Shown: piece after piece, positions 37,450 to 45,772 of the stretch
Layout: every line of letters begins with the position of its first letter
Position numbering within the stretch: the stretch's first letter is position 1
DNA from: Tenacibaculum singaporense
GTDB taxonomy: Bacteria; Bacteroidota; Bacteroidia; Flavobacteriales; Flavobacteriaceae
Direction of reading: 5' to 3'
Assembly (NCBI RefSeq): GCF_003867015.1
Contig: NZ_CP032548.1
Span: forward strand, 2,423,001 to 2,487,000
DNA: 64,000 nt
The notes under the pieces: generated by a model
Seen by the model: the letters and a program-made list of their open reading frames with translations, nothing else
Told to the model about the DNA's origin: nothing
Database searches by the model: none
Made by a program: the position numbers and the translations under genes

Positions 37450-37823
37450 ATCACTTGTTTTTAATTATTATACTACTAATACAAACAATCAAAGATTGTA
37501 TATCTAACCTTAGGTGGGGTGGTATAAAATGGGGTAGGGTAATTAAGGGTTATGCATTTTGAGCATTACTAGAATGTAATACTATAAACACACAAGAATC
37601 TACAATAAAAATTTTTTGAGGAAACTAAAATAATACTGAATGGGTATAGTAGTATTATTCTATAGGGATTAACGTTTTTTAAGTTCTAAAAACTGTTATA
37701 TCAAAAGTAGTACTTATTTTTAGGTAAAAAAAATGAAATGTTAAAAAAGGGGTTTTTCCCTTATACTCTTACAGGTAAAAAAATATGTTCATTGTATTTC
37801 ATTATACTTCCTTTTTAATTAGG
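37450..37823. other. Intergenic region with G-rich tract and inverted repeat
   Basis: About 370 bases between the adhesin operon and mnmE without a plausible gene. It holds a G-rich tract on the + strand (37516-37549) with runs of 4, 2, 4, 3 and 3 G, unusual in such AT-rich DNA, and a 9-base perfect inverted repeat AATAATACT / AGTATTATT (37629-37637 and 37651-37659). The divergent promoters of the adhesin operon and mnmE must lie here. Confidence 0.55.
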
Positions 37824-37831
37824 TAATTTTG
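37824..37831 (+). promoter_or_regulatory. -7 box close to the mnmE start
   Basis: TAATTTTG matches TAnnTTTG exactly and ends only four bases before the mnmE ATG, so transcription would begin at or next to the start codon. No TTG lies at the usual -33 distance. Confidence 0.45.
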
Positions 37832-37835
37832 CAGT

Positions 37836-39230
37836 ATGATACAAAACGATACAATTATTGCTTTAGCAACACCAGCAGGGGTTGGTGCTATCGCCGTTAT
37901 TAGACTTTCAGGAGAAAAATCAATAAAAATTGTAGATTCATTTTTCACTTCTGTAAAGAAAAATAAGTCATTATTAAATCAGAAATCCCATACCCTACAT
38001 TTAGGGCATATTGTAAATAATGGAGTGGTTATTGATCAAGTTCTAGTGTCTATTTTTAAAAACCCACATTCTTATACAGGTGAAGACGTCGTAGAAATAT
38101 CATGTCATGGTTCTAGTTTCATTCAACAAGAAATTATTCAGCTTTTTTTACAAAATGGTTGTAGAATGGCCGATAATGGTGAATTTACCATGCGTGCCTT
38201 TTTAAATGGTAAAATGGATTTATCGCAAGCGGAAGCTGTGGCTGATGTGATTGCTTCTAACTCTGCTGCTTCTCATCAAATGGCTATTCAACAAATGCGT
38301 GGGGGTATTACCAATGAACTAAAAGAATTAAGAGCTCAACTACTAGATTTTGCAGCTTTAATTGAGTTAGAACTCGATTTTTCTGGTGAAGATGTAGAGT
38401 TTGCTGATAGAACCAAGTTTAAAGAATTAGTAGCTAAAATTTCTGCTGTTCTAAAACGATTGATTGATTCTTTTGCTTTTGGAAATGCTATGAAAAATGG
38501 TATTCCTGTAGCTATTATAGGAGAACCAAACGTTGGTAAATCTACTTTATTAAACGCCTTACTAAACGAAGAAAAAGCTATTGTATCTGATATTGCTGGT
38601 ACTACTCGTGATGCGATTGAAGACGAATTAATTATTGATGGTGTTGTTTTCCGTTTTATAGATACTGCAGGAATTAGAGAAACTGAAGATGTTGTTGAAA
38701 ACATCGGTATCAAAAAAGCATATGAAAAAGCAGAAAACGCACAATTAATTATATTTTTAATTGACTCCAATAAGTATATACATTCTAAAGACTTATTTTT
38801 AGAGGAAATTGAGACTATACACCAACGTTTTCCAAACAAACGTTTATTGGTAATCGCCAATAAAATAGACACCTTGTCATGTCACGATTCATCTATTTTA
38901 CAATCAGAAATTGAAAATTTAATTTTACTTTCTGCAAAACAAAATATTGGAGTTGACGAGTTAAAACAAGAACTTATTTCATTAGTCAATACTGGAGCTT
39001 TGAGTAATAATGAAACCATTGTTACCAACTCTCGTCATTTTGAAGCGTTGACTTTAGCTTTGGAAAGTATCAATTCTGTTAAAAATGGTATTGAGTTAGA
39101 TATTTCTTCTGATTTATTTGCCATAGATATTCGTGAGTGCTTACGTCATTTAGGAAATATTACTGGTGAATATGATGTAGATAAGGATATTTTAGGTCAC
39201 ATTTTCGGGAACTTCTGTATCGGGAAATAG
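37836..39230 (+). CDS. mnmE: tRNA modification GTPase MnmE
   Basis: A 464-residue GTPase that, with MnmG, makes the cmnm5 modification at wobble U34 of certain tRNAs. The N-terminal folate-binding domain starts MIQNDTIIALATPAGVG. The G domain has G1 GEPNVGKST at about 229, G2 GTTRDAIED, G3 DTAGIRETED at about 276, and G4 NKID at about 342. The C-terminal FCIGK carries the catalytic cysteine. Length is standard, and the start agrees with the family N-terminus. Its 3' end faces the minus-strand oxidoreductase cluster across an inverted repeat. Confidence 0.96.
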   Translation: MIQNDTIIALATPAGVGAIAVIRLSGEKSIKIVDSFFTSVKKNKSLLNQKSHTLHLGHIVNNGVVIDQVLVSIFKNPHSYTGEDVVEISCHGSSFIQQEIIQLFLQNGCRMADNGEFTMRAFLNGKMDLSQAEAVADVIASNSAASHQMAIQQMRGGITNELKELRAQLLDFAALIELELDFSGEDVEFADRTKFKELVAKISAVLKRLIDSFAFGNAMKNGIPVAIIGEPNVGKSTLLNALLNEEKAIVSDIAGTTRDAIEDELIIDGVVFRFIDTAGIRETEDVVENIGIKKAYEKAENAQLIIFLIDSNKYIHSKDLFLEEIETIHQRFPNKRLLVIANKIDTLSCHDSSILQSEIENLILLSAKQNIGVDELKQELISLVNTGALSNNETIVTNSRHFEALTLALESINSVKNGIELDISSDLFAIDIRECLRHLGNITGEYDVDKDILGHIFGNFCIGK

Positions 39231-39263
39231 ATTTTCCTTTAGTAGGATTTTATTTTATCTAAA

Positions 39264-39302
39264 AGTAGTATAACAATCTAAATATTATTATTTTATACTA
39301 CT
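39264..39302. terminator. Inverted repeat between convergent mnmE and oxidoreductase gene
   Basis: Perfect 10-base stem AGTAGTATAA / TTATACTACT with a 19-base AT-rich loop, whose right arm covers the stop codon of the minus-strand gene. Likely a bidirectional terminator, though the T-runs are imperfect. Confidence 0.5.
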
Positions 39303-40026
39303 CTGATAAAGAATTATAAATCACTGGCATTTGTCCTTTCCATTTAGCCCAAGCTTTATCATCTGTAATTAGATTTGCCATAAAATGAGCTACATTAATC
39401 CGACTTGTTTTACCTGCATCAAAAATGGCATCTCTAATAGGTGAAGGATAGATTTCATATTTAGAAACATTATCACTATTGGTTAAGTTATCAGGTCTAA
39501 CTGCCACCCATTCAATAAAACTATTGTTTTGACCAATTTCTGTTCTTAAATAATCAGCCGCAGCTTCATTATCGACATGAGGAGGCAATAACAAGCGAAG
39601 TAGAGAAACAACTAGTCTATGTTTAAACGAAAGAGGTTCTTTCAGGTCTCTATTACGATTACCTGCTGTGTTCATAAGTACAAACTTAATGGAGTTATTG
39701 GGAGCGTTTTCCTTAATAGCATTGCAAATTAAACGCACAGCATCTGTTACCAGTTTTCTTGGTTGACCATATACGCCTTTCCAGCTTAAATTGTGACCTA
39801 TGCAAGAGGCAACAGCATTACAACCTGAAACAATTTTATTTATTTCTTCATTGTTTAACTGTAAAACACTTGCTTCTATGACTACTATATTGTTATTGCT
39901 TTTCCATGAGTTAGGGATTTTATTGATATCTCTTACAATAATTTTAATATTAGATTTTTTTATTAGAAGTTGTTCAACCAGTTGTTTTCCTGTAGCGCCG
40001 CTAGCACCCAATACTAAAGTAGTCAT
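39298..40026 (-). CDS. NAD(P)-binding Rossmann-fold oxidoreductase (NmrA/SDR type)
   Basis: A 242-residue cytosolic protein. The nucleotide-binding motif TLVLGASGATGKQLVEQLL stands at residues 3-21, followed by a basic segment IKIIVRDINK that suggests NADP preference. GCNAVASCIGHNL and KFVLMNTAGNRNRD are strands 4 and 5 of the fold; the motif EWVAVRPDNLTNSD is typical of atypical SDR/NAD(P)H-binding proteins used as flavin or biliverdin reductase-like enzymes. Substrate unknown. It starts the 3' end of a minus-strand accessory cluster and is 15 bases from the acetyltransferase gene. Confidence 0.82.
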   Translation of the reverse strand: MTTLVLGASGATGKQLVEQLLIKKSNIKIIVRDINKIPNSWKSNNNIVVIEASVLQLNNEEINKIVSGCNAVASCIGHNLSWKGVYGQPRKLVTDAVRLICNAIKENAPNNSIKFVLMNTAGNRNRDLKEPLSFKHRLVVSLLRLLLPPHVDNEAAADYLRTEIGQNNSFIEWVAVRPDNLTNSDNVSKYEIYPSPIRDAIFDAGKTSRINVAHFMANLITDDKAWAKWKGQMPVIYNSLSE

Positions 40027-40041
40027 GCTTTATTGGTATGG

Positions 40042-40665
40042 TTATAATTGTAGATTGTCTATTTTATTATCAGTTAAATGTTGAATATTCTGGGTTATTT
40101 TTTCAACTTCCCAATTCCACCATTCTAACTTTAATAACTTTTTTATTTCCTCTTCTGAAAATCTTTTTCTAATTGTTTTAGCAGGATTCCCGCCTACAAT
40201 GGTATAAGGCTCAATATTTTTTGTAACCACTGCTCTACTTGCAATAATCGCTCCATCTCCAATAGTAACTCCAGGCATTATGGTTGCTCCATATCCTACC
40301 CAAACATCATTACCAACAACAGTATTTCCTTTGTAAGGATATTCTTTACCCTCCATAGCTGAAGACCAATCTTCACCAAAAATAGCGAAAGGATAACTTG
40401 ATATAGACTTACTAAGGTGATTAGCTCCATTCATAATAAATGTAACATCTGACGCTATCATACAAAATTTACCTATGATTAACTTGTCTCCTGTAAAGTC
40501 AAAAAGATATTTAACGTTCTTTTCAAAATTCTCAACGGTTTCAAAGTCATCATAATATGTATAATCACCAACAATAATATTGGGATTCTTAATAACATTC
40601 TTTAAGAAACAGAGTTTATTATAGTTCTTTAAAGGGAATTTATTATTCTTATCAGGTACTTTCAT
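40042..40665 (-). CDS. Vat/CatB-like xenobiotic O-acetyltransferase
   Basis: A 207-residue left-handed beta-helix acetyltransferase. It matches the Vat family closely: NIIVGDYTYYDDFETVE, GDKLIIGKFCMIASDVTFIM, then NGANH with the catalytic His, YPFAIFGEDW, GNDVWVGYGATIMPGV, and the C-terminal cap VGGNPAKTIRKRFSEEE. Hexapeptide repeats run through the middle. Family members acetylate streptogramin A antibiotics or chloramphenicol-like compounds using acetyl-CoA; many chromosomal homologs have no shown drug target. It lies in an accessory cluster with a methyltransferase and an AraC/TPR regulator. Whether it gives resistance cannot be read from sequence. Confidence 0.87.
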   Translation of the reverse strand: MKVPDKNNKFPLKNYNKLCFLKNVIKNPNIIVGDYTYYDDFETVENFEKNVKYLFDFTGDKLIIGKFCMIASDVTFIMNGANHLSKSISSYPFAIFGEDWSSAMEGKEYPYKGNTVVGNDVWVGYGATIMPGVTIGDGAIIASRAVVTKNIEPYTIVGGNPAKTIRKRFSEEEIKKLLKLEWWNWEVEKITQNIQHLTDNKIDNLQL

Positions 40666-40707
40666 ACTTAGCTTTTATTTTGAAATAATTAAAAAGGTAA
40701 GCGACTT

Positions 40708-41181
40708 TTATTCAGAACTCATGTTAGAATCATGGCTTTGCACGATTACCCAACTTTCATTTTGTTTTTGCACGGTTGCCGTCCAAAAGAAGCGTTTTTT
40801 CATTTCGGGCTTTTCCTTTAGTTTAAATTTTAGTTTAACTTGAAGTGTAAACACCACTACATCTTGAGATAAAACATAAGCATTCCAACTTTCAATGGTG
40901 TTTTGTAACTCTTCCACATAAGGACCTATTTCGCTATATGATTTTTTTAAATCATTTAAAGAACTTTTTATTCCATCGTTAATGTAAAAGGCATTAGGAT
41001 CATCTGAGTAATGATTTAACCCAGATTTGAAATCTAAGTTGTTAGAGTATTCAAACACTTGTTCTATGACTTTATAAGAAGAATTTATAATTTCTTCTTT
41101 TTTTACGGGATTTAATGTTTCCACTTTACATGATTGATTTAAAATTAGTAAGCTTAAAAAAAGGAATATACTTTTTTTCAT
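40708..41181 (-). CDS. NTF2-like (SnoaL/DUF4440-type) lipoprotein
   Basis: A 157-residue protein with lipoprotein signal SIFLFLSLLILNQSC and Cys at residue 18. The mature part fits a NTF2-like cone-shaped fold: an N-terminal helix (NSSYKVIEQVFEYSNNLD), HYSDDPNAFYINDG, then paired strands ending WTATVQKQNESWVIVQSHDS. Domains of this type act as small hydrolases, isomerases or ligand-binding proteins. No catalytic residue set can be assigned with confidence. Located between the acetyltransferase and the broken SRPBCC gene. Confidence 0.78.
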   Translation of the reverse strand: MKKSIFLFLSLLILNQSCKVETLNPVKKEEIINSSYKVIEQVFEYSNNLDFKSGLNHYSDDPNAFYINDGIKSSLNDLKKSYSEIGPYVEELQNTIESWNAYVLSQDVVVFTLQVKLKFKLKEKPEMKKRFFWTATVQKQNESWVIVQSHDSNMSSE

Positions 41182-41266
41182 TTTTACATTGATTTTTTGT
41201 TATCGGTAAACCAAGTTTATTCAGATCTGTCGAAACTACTAGAATCTCTAATAACTTTTATGTCTT

Positions 41267-41761
41267 TCATTTTCTAGAACTTAATTTAAAGGTATTTCTT
41301 ATAAATTTCACATACCAGTTCCATTTCGTATGTACTTTAATTTTATTGAAATTATTTTCAATTTTATCTAAACAATCTTCTAATAATGCATTATGTAAAG
41401 AACGAATAGCAAATAACCAAATTATAGTACCAGTACCCTTAGTATTCATTTCAATTATATGAGTGACTTGGGTTTGATTATTTTGAATTTCTTTGATTTC
41501 GAATCTGTGAGTTCCTATAAAACCAGAAGGCTTCGTAAAACGAAATTGAATGAGTTCTTTTGGGTTGTATTTCTCAACTGTGTAACGAATAGGGCCATGA
41601 TCTCCTGAAGCTCCTCCCTTAATTCCTTCTTTAAAAATCATTCGAGGCTATTTTTCTACAGGCCAAACTTTATCATTTTTACCTGAAAGAGTGTCAAATA
41701 ATTCGGTTATTTTTTCAATAGGAATGCTATAAGTTCTGTGATGAACATTGGTTACTTTCAT
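41267..41761 (-). pseudogene. SRPBCC-family gene interrupted by an in-frame TAG
   Basis: An intact SRPBCC (START-like) reading frame of 165 codons runs from ATG 41761 to 41267 except for one stop, TAG, at 41648-41650. Upstream of it lie 37 codons ending GKNDKVWPVEK; downstream the frame goes on with PRMIFKEGIKGGASGDHGPI. In relatives this place reads 'WPxxxWPxM', so the TAG most likely replaces a Trp TGG by a single base change. The downstream part alone could be made from ATG 41641 as 124 residues but would lack the first helix and strand. SRPBCC proteins bind hydrophobic ligands in a cavity. Either a recent pseudogene, a sequencing error, or stop codon suppression. Confidence 0.8.
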
Positions 41762-41773
41762 TTTTAGCTAAGC

Positions 41774-42556
41774 TTATTGTTTTTCAGCAACTACATACAG
41801 ATAATCTCCCAGATTATTCTCATAAGATTTCATTACATCTTTTATCTTACCCGAATCAATATCCTCTCTTAGTTTAGATAAACCCATGACAACCTCTTCT
41901 TTATTAGCTAGAGAAGAAAAAGAAGAAATACCATGCCTTATTTGTTCGTCAAAGTAAAGTTCTGGATTATGCTTTCCACAATAAAGAAACTTATCTTCAA
42001 TATTCGGTTCAATAAAATAATTTTCAGTCTTAATATTAGTAAAACCTGCATTACTCATTGCACGCTTTATACTTTCTAGTGATGGCATTTGCGTTATTGA
42101 ATCGGCTAACATTTTTGGGAAATAATGATTCAACCAATAACCTTTCATTTGTATAGGTGTAGAGGTAAAAATAACAACTTTACCTTTGTTTCTTAAAACT
42201 GAATACAACTCTTGAAACCCTAGATTTAAATTGTTCCAATGGTGAATAGTTAGTGTACCAATAATTCCATTGACAGAGTTCTTAAGCAAACTTGTTTTTT
42301 CTGCTGTACCTATTTTCCAAGTTATATTTTTATTTTTCTCTTTTGCTTCTTTAAGCATCGTTTCAGAAGGATCCATTCCTATGAATTGAAACCCTCTTTT
42401 TTGGATTTCATGGGTATAATTACCTGTACCGCAACCTATATCTAGATAAACACCTTCTCTGGAAGGACTTAAAAGACGAATTAGGTTTTCTGTTAGCTTC
42501 TTATCCGCTTTTCTTGTGCTGTTATAATTGTTTCCTATTTTATCGTATTTAATCAT
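41774..42556 (-). CDS. Class I SAM-dependent methyltransferase
   Basis: A 260-residue cytosolic enzyme. The SAM-binding motif I YLDIGCGTGNYTHEI is at about 38-52, followed by the acidic FIGMDPSETMLKEA (motif II) and IGTLTIHHWNNL (motif post-II/III). The type is UbiE/BioC-like small-molecule methyltransferase; the substrate is unknown. C-terminal half is helical with no extra domain. It begins the cluster on the minus strand, 12 bases upstream of the broken SRPBCC gene start, and is separated by about 107 bases from the regulator gene. Confidence 0.85.
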   Translation of the reverse strand: MIKYDKIGNNYNSTRKADKKLTENLIRLLSPSREGVYLDIGCGTGNYTHEIQKRGFQFIGMDPSETMLKEAKEKNKNITWKIGTAEKTSLLKNSVNGIIGTLTIHHWNNLNLGFQELYSVLRNKGKVVIFTSTPIQMKGYWLNHYFPKMLADSITQMPSLESIKRAMSNAGFTNIKTENYFIEPNIEDKFLYCGKHNPELYFDEQIRHGISSFSSLANKEEVVMGLSKLREDIDSGKIKDVMKSYENNLGDYLYVVAEKQ

Positions 42557-42663
42557 ACTATCGATTTATAAAGTCTTTATTGATTTTTGAATAAATAAGC
42601 TTTTTTCGTTAATCAAAATTACTTTAAGGATATATGATAAAAGTTCTGATTTTAAAATCAGAA

Positions 42664-44466
42664 CTAATTTCTTCTTTTAATCTTTAAATAAGTATTTGGT
42701 GTAATTCCTTCTTTTTTCTTGAAGAATGTGTTAAAAACAGTTTTAGAGTTAAACCCACTATCATAAGCTATACTCATAATAGTTACATTTTTATTCTCGT
42801 CAAAAATTACTCGTTCTTTAAACTCATTTAACCTAAAGGTATTCACATATTCAGAAAAATTTTTATTAACCCCTTGGTTTAATAATTGAGAAACATAGTT
42901 AGTAGGAAGTTCAATGTATGAAGCCAGATCCTTTAATGATAAATTCGGATTTAAATATAACTTATTTTCCATCATTACCTGTTCCATTTCCTTTACATAT
43001 TTAGAGATGTCTTCAGTATGAAGCAAAGAGTGCCTATAACGTTTTATCGGGGTATAATTACTATTATCGCTAATTGCTTGAATCATTATCTTTTTAAACC
43101 TTTTATGATTTTTTATCGGTTTTAATATAGGTTCTGTGTTAAATAATAAAATTATAGGCAATTTATTCTTATAAGCTAATTCTACATAATCAATAGCTTC
43201 TTCATAATTACCTAACAACACATTTGTCAACACCAAAAATGTCAATGCTTTCCCCATTAATTCAGTGTTTAAATAAGTTTCCAACTCTCTTATGCCAATG
43301 TGACATTTTGAGACATCACCTAAAAAAGCATAAGACATTGTCTTTCCTCCCAATTTAGTAAGATCTTTTAAAGACACTCCCTTAAGACCGTCAAAATACT
43401 CTAAAGCCTCATTAAATTTACCAGATAACAATAGGCTTTGACCAATATAAATAGGAGGAAAAGGTAAAACTGAATTAAAGGTTAAAGATTTTTGCAAAAA
43501 TTGTATTGCTTTTTTATAATCTTGCTGTAAATAATATATATATCCTTTATAATGATGATTTATTGCAGAAAAAGGGTCTAGCTCTAACGCTTTATTGATA
43601 TAGTTTTGTGCAGGACCTAATTTTCCTTCAACTGTTAAATAGCTAGAGATAGTTAGATAAACTTCATCTGTAGATTGTATTTCTAAAGCATTATTAGCAT
43701 GTTCATATGCTTTTTGCAAATCCCAATTTTGCCAGCATTCTATCCATGATAAATTTAATTGAGATCTTGGTGAACTTAAATCTAATTCTAAAGCTCTCTT
43801 CAAATAAGGCTGCGCTATTTGAAATGCTTCGTCAGCCGGTAACAACCCCATAGTCCCTAGATAAGCATATCCTTGATTTATATCCAAATAAGGATTAGGA
43901 AAATTTGGTTTTTCATTAATGATTTCTTCAAATATCTTGATTGATTTCAAAGTGCTCTCATAATCAAACTTCATCAAATAATAACGTCCTTTTAAATATT
44001 CTCTATACGTATTTATAGAAAGATTTAATGGTTCAACTAGTTTGTCTTCAATTTCAATATGTCCAATATACTCTCGTAATTTCTCTGCAATAAATAAACT
44101 TATTTCATCTTGTACTTTAAAAATATCCTCTAAATCTCTATCAAAAGTTTCAGACCAAAAAAGAAAATCATTAACCGTGTCGATCATATGAACGGTAATC
44201 CTCATTTTCTTTTTAGACAATCTTACACTTCCTCCAATAAATGTTGCAACCCCTAACTTTTCTATAATTTCTTTTGTAGTTGTTTTCTTATTCTTAAAAT
44301 AGAACGAAGATGCCCTACTGATTACAGATAACTCTTTTATTTTGGCAAGAGCATTAATTATTTCTTCTGTTAAACCATCACAAAAATATTCGTTCTCTAT
44401 ACTTGAGCTCATATTCTCAAATGGAAGAACTGCAATACTTTTATTATTTATACCTGTATACTTCAA
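42664..44466 (-). CDS. Transcriptional regulator: TolB-like domain, TPRs and AraC-type HTH
   Basis: A 600-residue regulator, cytosolic and with no membrane segment. The N-terminal domain (about 10-125: SIAVLPFENMSS, YFCDGLTEEIINALAKIK, FIGGSVRLSKKKMRITVHMI) is the TolB-N-like/FlgO-like domain found with adenylate cyclases and regulators. TPR helices follow (about 140-445: INHHYKGYIYYLQQDYKKAI). The C-terminal AraC HTH (about 500-600) has FNSKTVFNTFFKKKEGITPN. The only start that keeps the first beta-strand is the TTG at 44466, directly after a stop codon in frame two codons before; a later ATG would cut the conserved SIAVLPF. Likely senses an unknown ligand or partner and controls the neighbouring methyltransferase/acetyltransferase genes (inference). 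Confidence 0.8.
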   Translation of the reverse strand: MKYTGINNKSIAVLPFENMSSSIENEYFCDGLTEEIINALAKIKELSVISRASSFYFKNKKTTTKEIIEKLGVATFIGGSVRLSKKKMRITVHMIDTVNDFLFWSETFDRDLEDIFKVQDEISLFIAEKLREYIGHIEIEDKLVEPLNLSINTYREYLKGRYYLMKFDYESTLKSIKIFEEIINEKPNFPNPYLDINQGYAYLGTMGLLPADEAFQIAQPYLKRALELDLSSPRSQLNLSWIECWQNWDLQKAYEHANNALEIQSTDEVYLTISSYLTVEGKLGPAQNYINKALELDPFSAINHHYKGYIYYLQQDYKKAIQFLQKSLTFNSVLPFPPIYIGQSLLLSGKFNEALEYFDGLKGVSLKDLTKLGGKTMSYAFLGDVSKCHIGIRELETYLNTELMGKALTFLVLTNVLLGNYEEAIDYVELAYKNKLPIILLFNTEPILKPIKNHKRFKKIMIQAISDNSNYTPIKRYRHSLLHTEDISKYVKEMEQVMMENKLYLNPNLSLKDLASYIELPTNYVSQLLNQGVNKNFSEYVNTFRLNEFKERVIFDENKNVTIMSIAYDSGFNSKTVFNTFFKKKEGITPNTYLKIKRRN

Positions 44467-44767
44467 CTCTTAATATTATTTGTTTTGGTACTTTGTACCC
44501 CAATCATCCATGGTGTAATATAAACTTCTTAAGATTAATAGCTAACTATTTCAATAGAAATAAACAAACAAAAGAAAGCAAAATCTTATACCATTGCTCC
44601 ATCTAAATCACCTGAACATATTGATTTTTTCAAACAAATTACTTTTTGCACCGGGGAAGTAAACTTAATTTTTCAAATTTATAACGATTCCCTACGCTTA
44701 TAAAACAGATTTCTATCCACTTACTTAAATTTATAATTTTACAATTAATTATAAACTGTAACTGAAG
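44467..44767. other. Divergent intergenic region with palindrome GGTAC-TTT-GTACC
   Basis: About 300 bases between the regulator (minus) and the next plus-strand genes. A perfect 5-base inverted repeat with a 3-base loop, GGTACTTTGTACC (44487-44499), lies 21 bases upstream of the regulator start and could be an operator. A -7-like TAATTTTA lies at 44734-44741. No convincing gene is seen on either strand here. Confidence 0.4.
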
Positions 44768-44917
44768 ATGGGAGTATACATTACTAGCGGAGTTCTTGCT
44801 AGCTTTAAGAAAATGAATGAAGAAAACAGCTTCTGGAGAGAAAAGTTAGTTTGGGGCGAATTATTTAAAGTTACTAAGCATCTTATTAGTAATAAAGCCG
44901 CTATTATTTTTCATTAA
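44768..44917 (+). CDS. Small hypothetical protein (49 residues)
   Basis: A short reading frame with ATG at 44768 and TAA at 44915-44917, giving MGVYITSGVLASFKKM and a hydrophobic-basic end KHLISNKAAIIFH. No family recognised, no signal peptide. It lies 33 bases upstream of the next gene and 27 bases after a -7-like box. Could be a real small protein or a leader; codon use looks normal but the length does not allow firm judgement. Confidence 0.35.
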   Translation: MGVYITSGVLASFKKMNEENSFWREKLVWGELFKVTKHLISNKAAIIFH

Positions 44918-44950
44918 AAACTTCAACAATTAATAAAAAACAGCTCATAG

Positions 44951-45748
44951 ATGGAAAAAGATACAATAATACAGTCACAAGAAAAAAAATATCAAACTAC
45001 AGGAAAACTTACAACTAGTAAAATTATTGATCTATTTATAGAAAGTGAAAATGAAGCTTTACAATATGAATTTCAAGGTAAATTCTATCCCTATCGTCAT
45101 TATGATATTAATGCTACTTTAACAAAAGCTTTGAAAGGAATTGATAAACAAAAAATAGTTGATGCCTATTTTCACTCAGCTAGGTTAGGTACTATTATAA
45201 AAGTAAAAGAAAACAACTACCCTCTCTTCTTAAAGGGAGTTGAGAAAGCACTATCTTCAATTGGAAAAGGACATAATATTAATGTTTTAAAACCTAGTAA
45301 AGTATTTTTTCTTTTTGGCGTTAATTCTCCTAATAACATAGAAAATCTCTATAACACAAAATATAATGAGTTTTTAGAAACTTTAAAATTTGTTACCAAA
45401 ATTAACTCTTATACCAGTTATCCTAGTTTACGAAGAAAATTAAAAGCTTCGCTTTTCTTGGAGAATCCTATACTCTTAAGAAGAGCTCAAAAAATGACTC
45501 CTTTCTTTAATCAATTCAATTTTGAAACAGCTGGAGCGTTGGTTCTACTATTGGTTGACTCTTCTGAAACCTCTAAACAAGTTCTTTTAGGATTTCATAA
45601 CACAAACTTGCCTAGAGAAACAGTTTGGATTCTTGGCAGTTTTTATAAAGATTTTAAAACATCAAAAGCAAACAAGTTACTTCTTAACGACTTATATGAT
45701 AAATACCCATTAGAATGGGTTGATGAATATTACAATTCTATTTTCTAA
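44951..45748 (+). CDS. Hypothetical cytosolic protein
   Basis: A 265-residue protein with no signal peptide or membrane segment. Helix-rich, lysine-rich; notable segments are KFYPYRHYDINATLTKAL and SYPSLRRKLKASLFLENP. No domain recognised. A hydrophobic stretch TAGALVLLLVDSS near residue 197 is probably a buried strand rather than a membrane segment. It is followed 24 bases later by the YdjM-like gene, so the two may form an operon. Confidence 0.7.
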   Translation: MEKDTIIQSQEKKYQTTGKLTTSKIIDLFIESENEALQYEFQGKFYPYRHYDINATLTKALKGIDKQKIVDAYFHSARLGTIIKVKENNYPLFLKGVEKALSSIGKGHNINVLKPSKVFFLFGVNSPNNIENLYNTKYNEFLETLKFVTKINSYTSYPSLRRKLKASLFLENPILLRRAQKMTPFFNQFNFETAGALVLLLVDSSETSKQVLLGFHNTNLPRETVWILGSFYKDFKTSKANKLLLNDLYDKYPLEWVDEYYNSIF

Positions 45749-45772
45749 TAGTTTTATAAGTATTTTTGTTTT

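Noticed and set aside
44403-44606. 67-residue plus-strand frame overlapping the start of the regulator
   Set aside because: No promoter or family, aromatic-rich composition typical of AT-rich antisense DNA; overlaps the conserved TolB-like domain codons.
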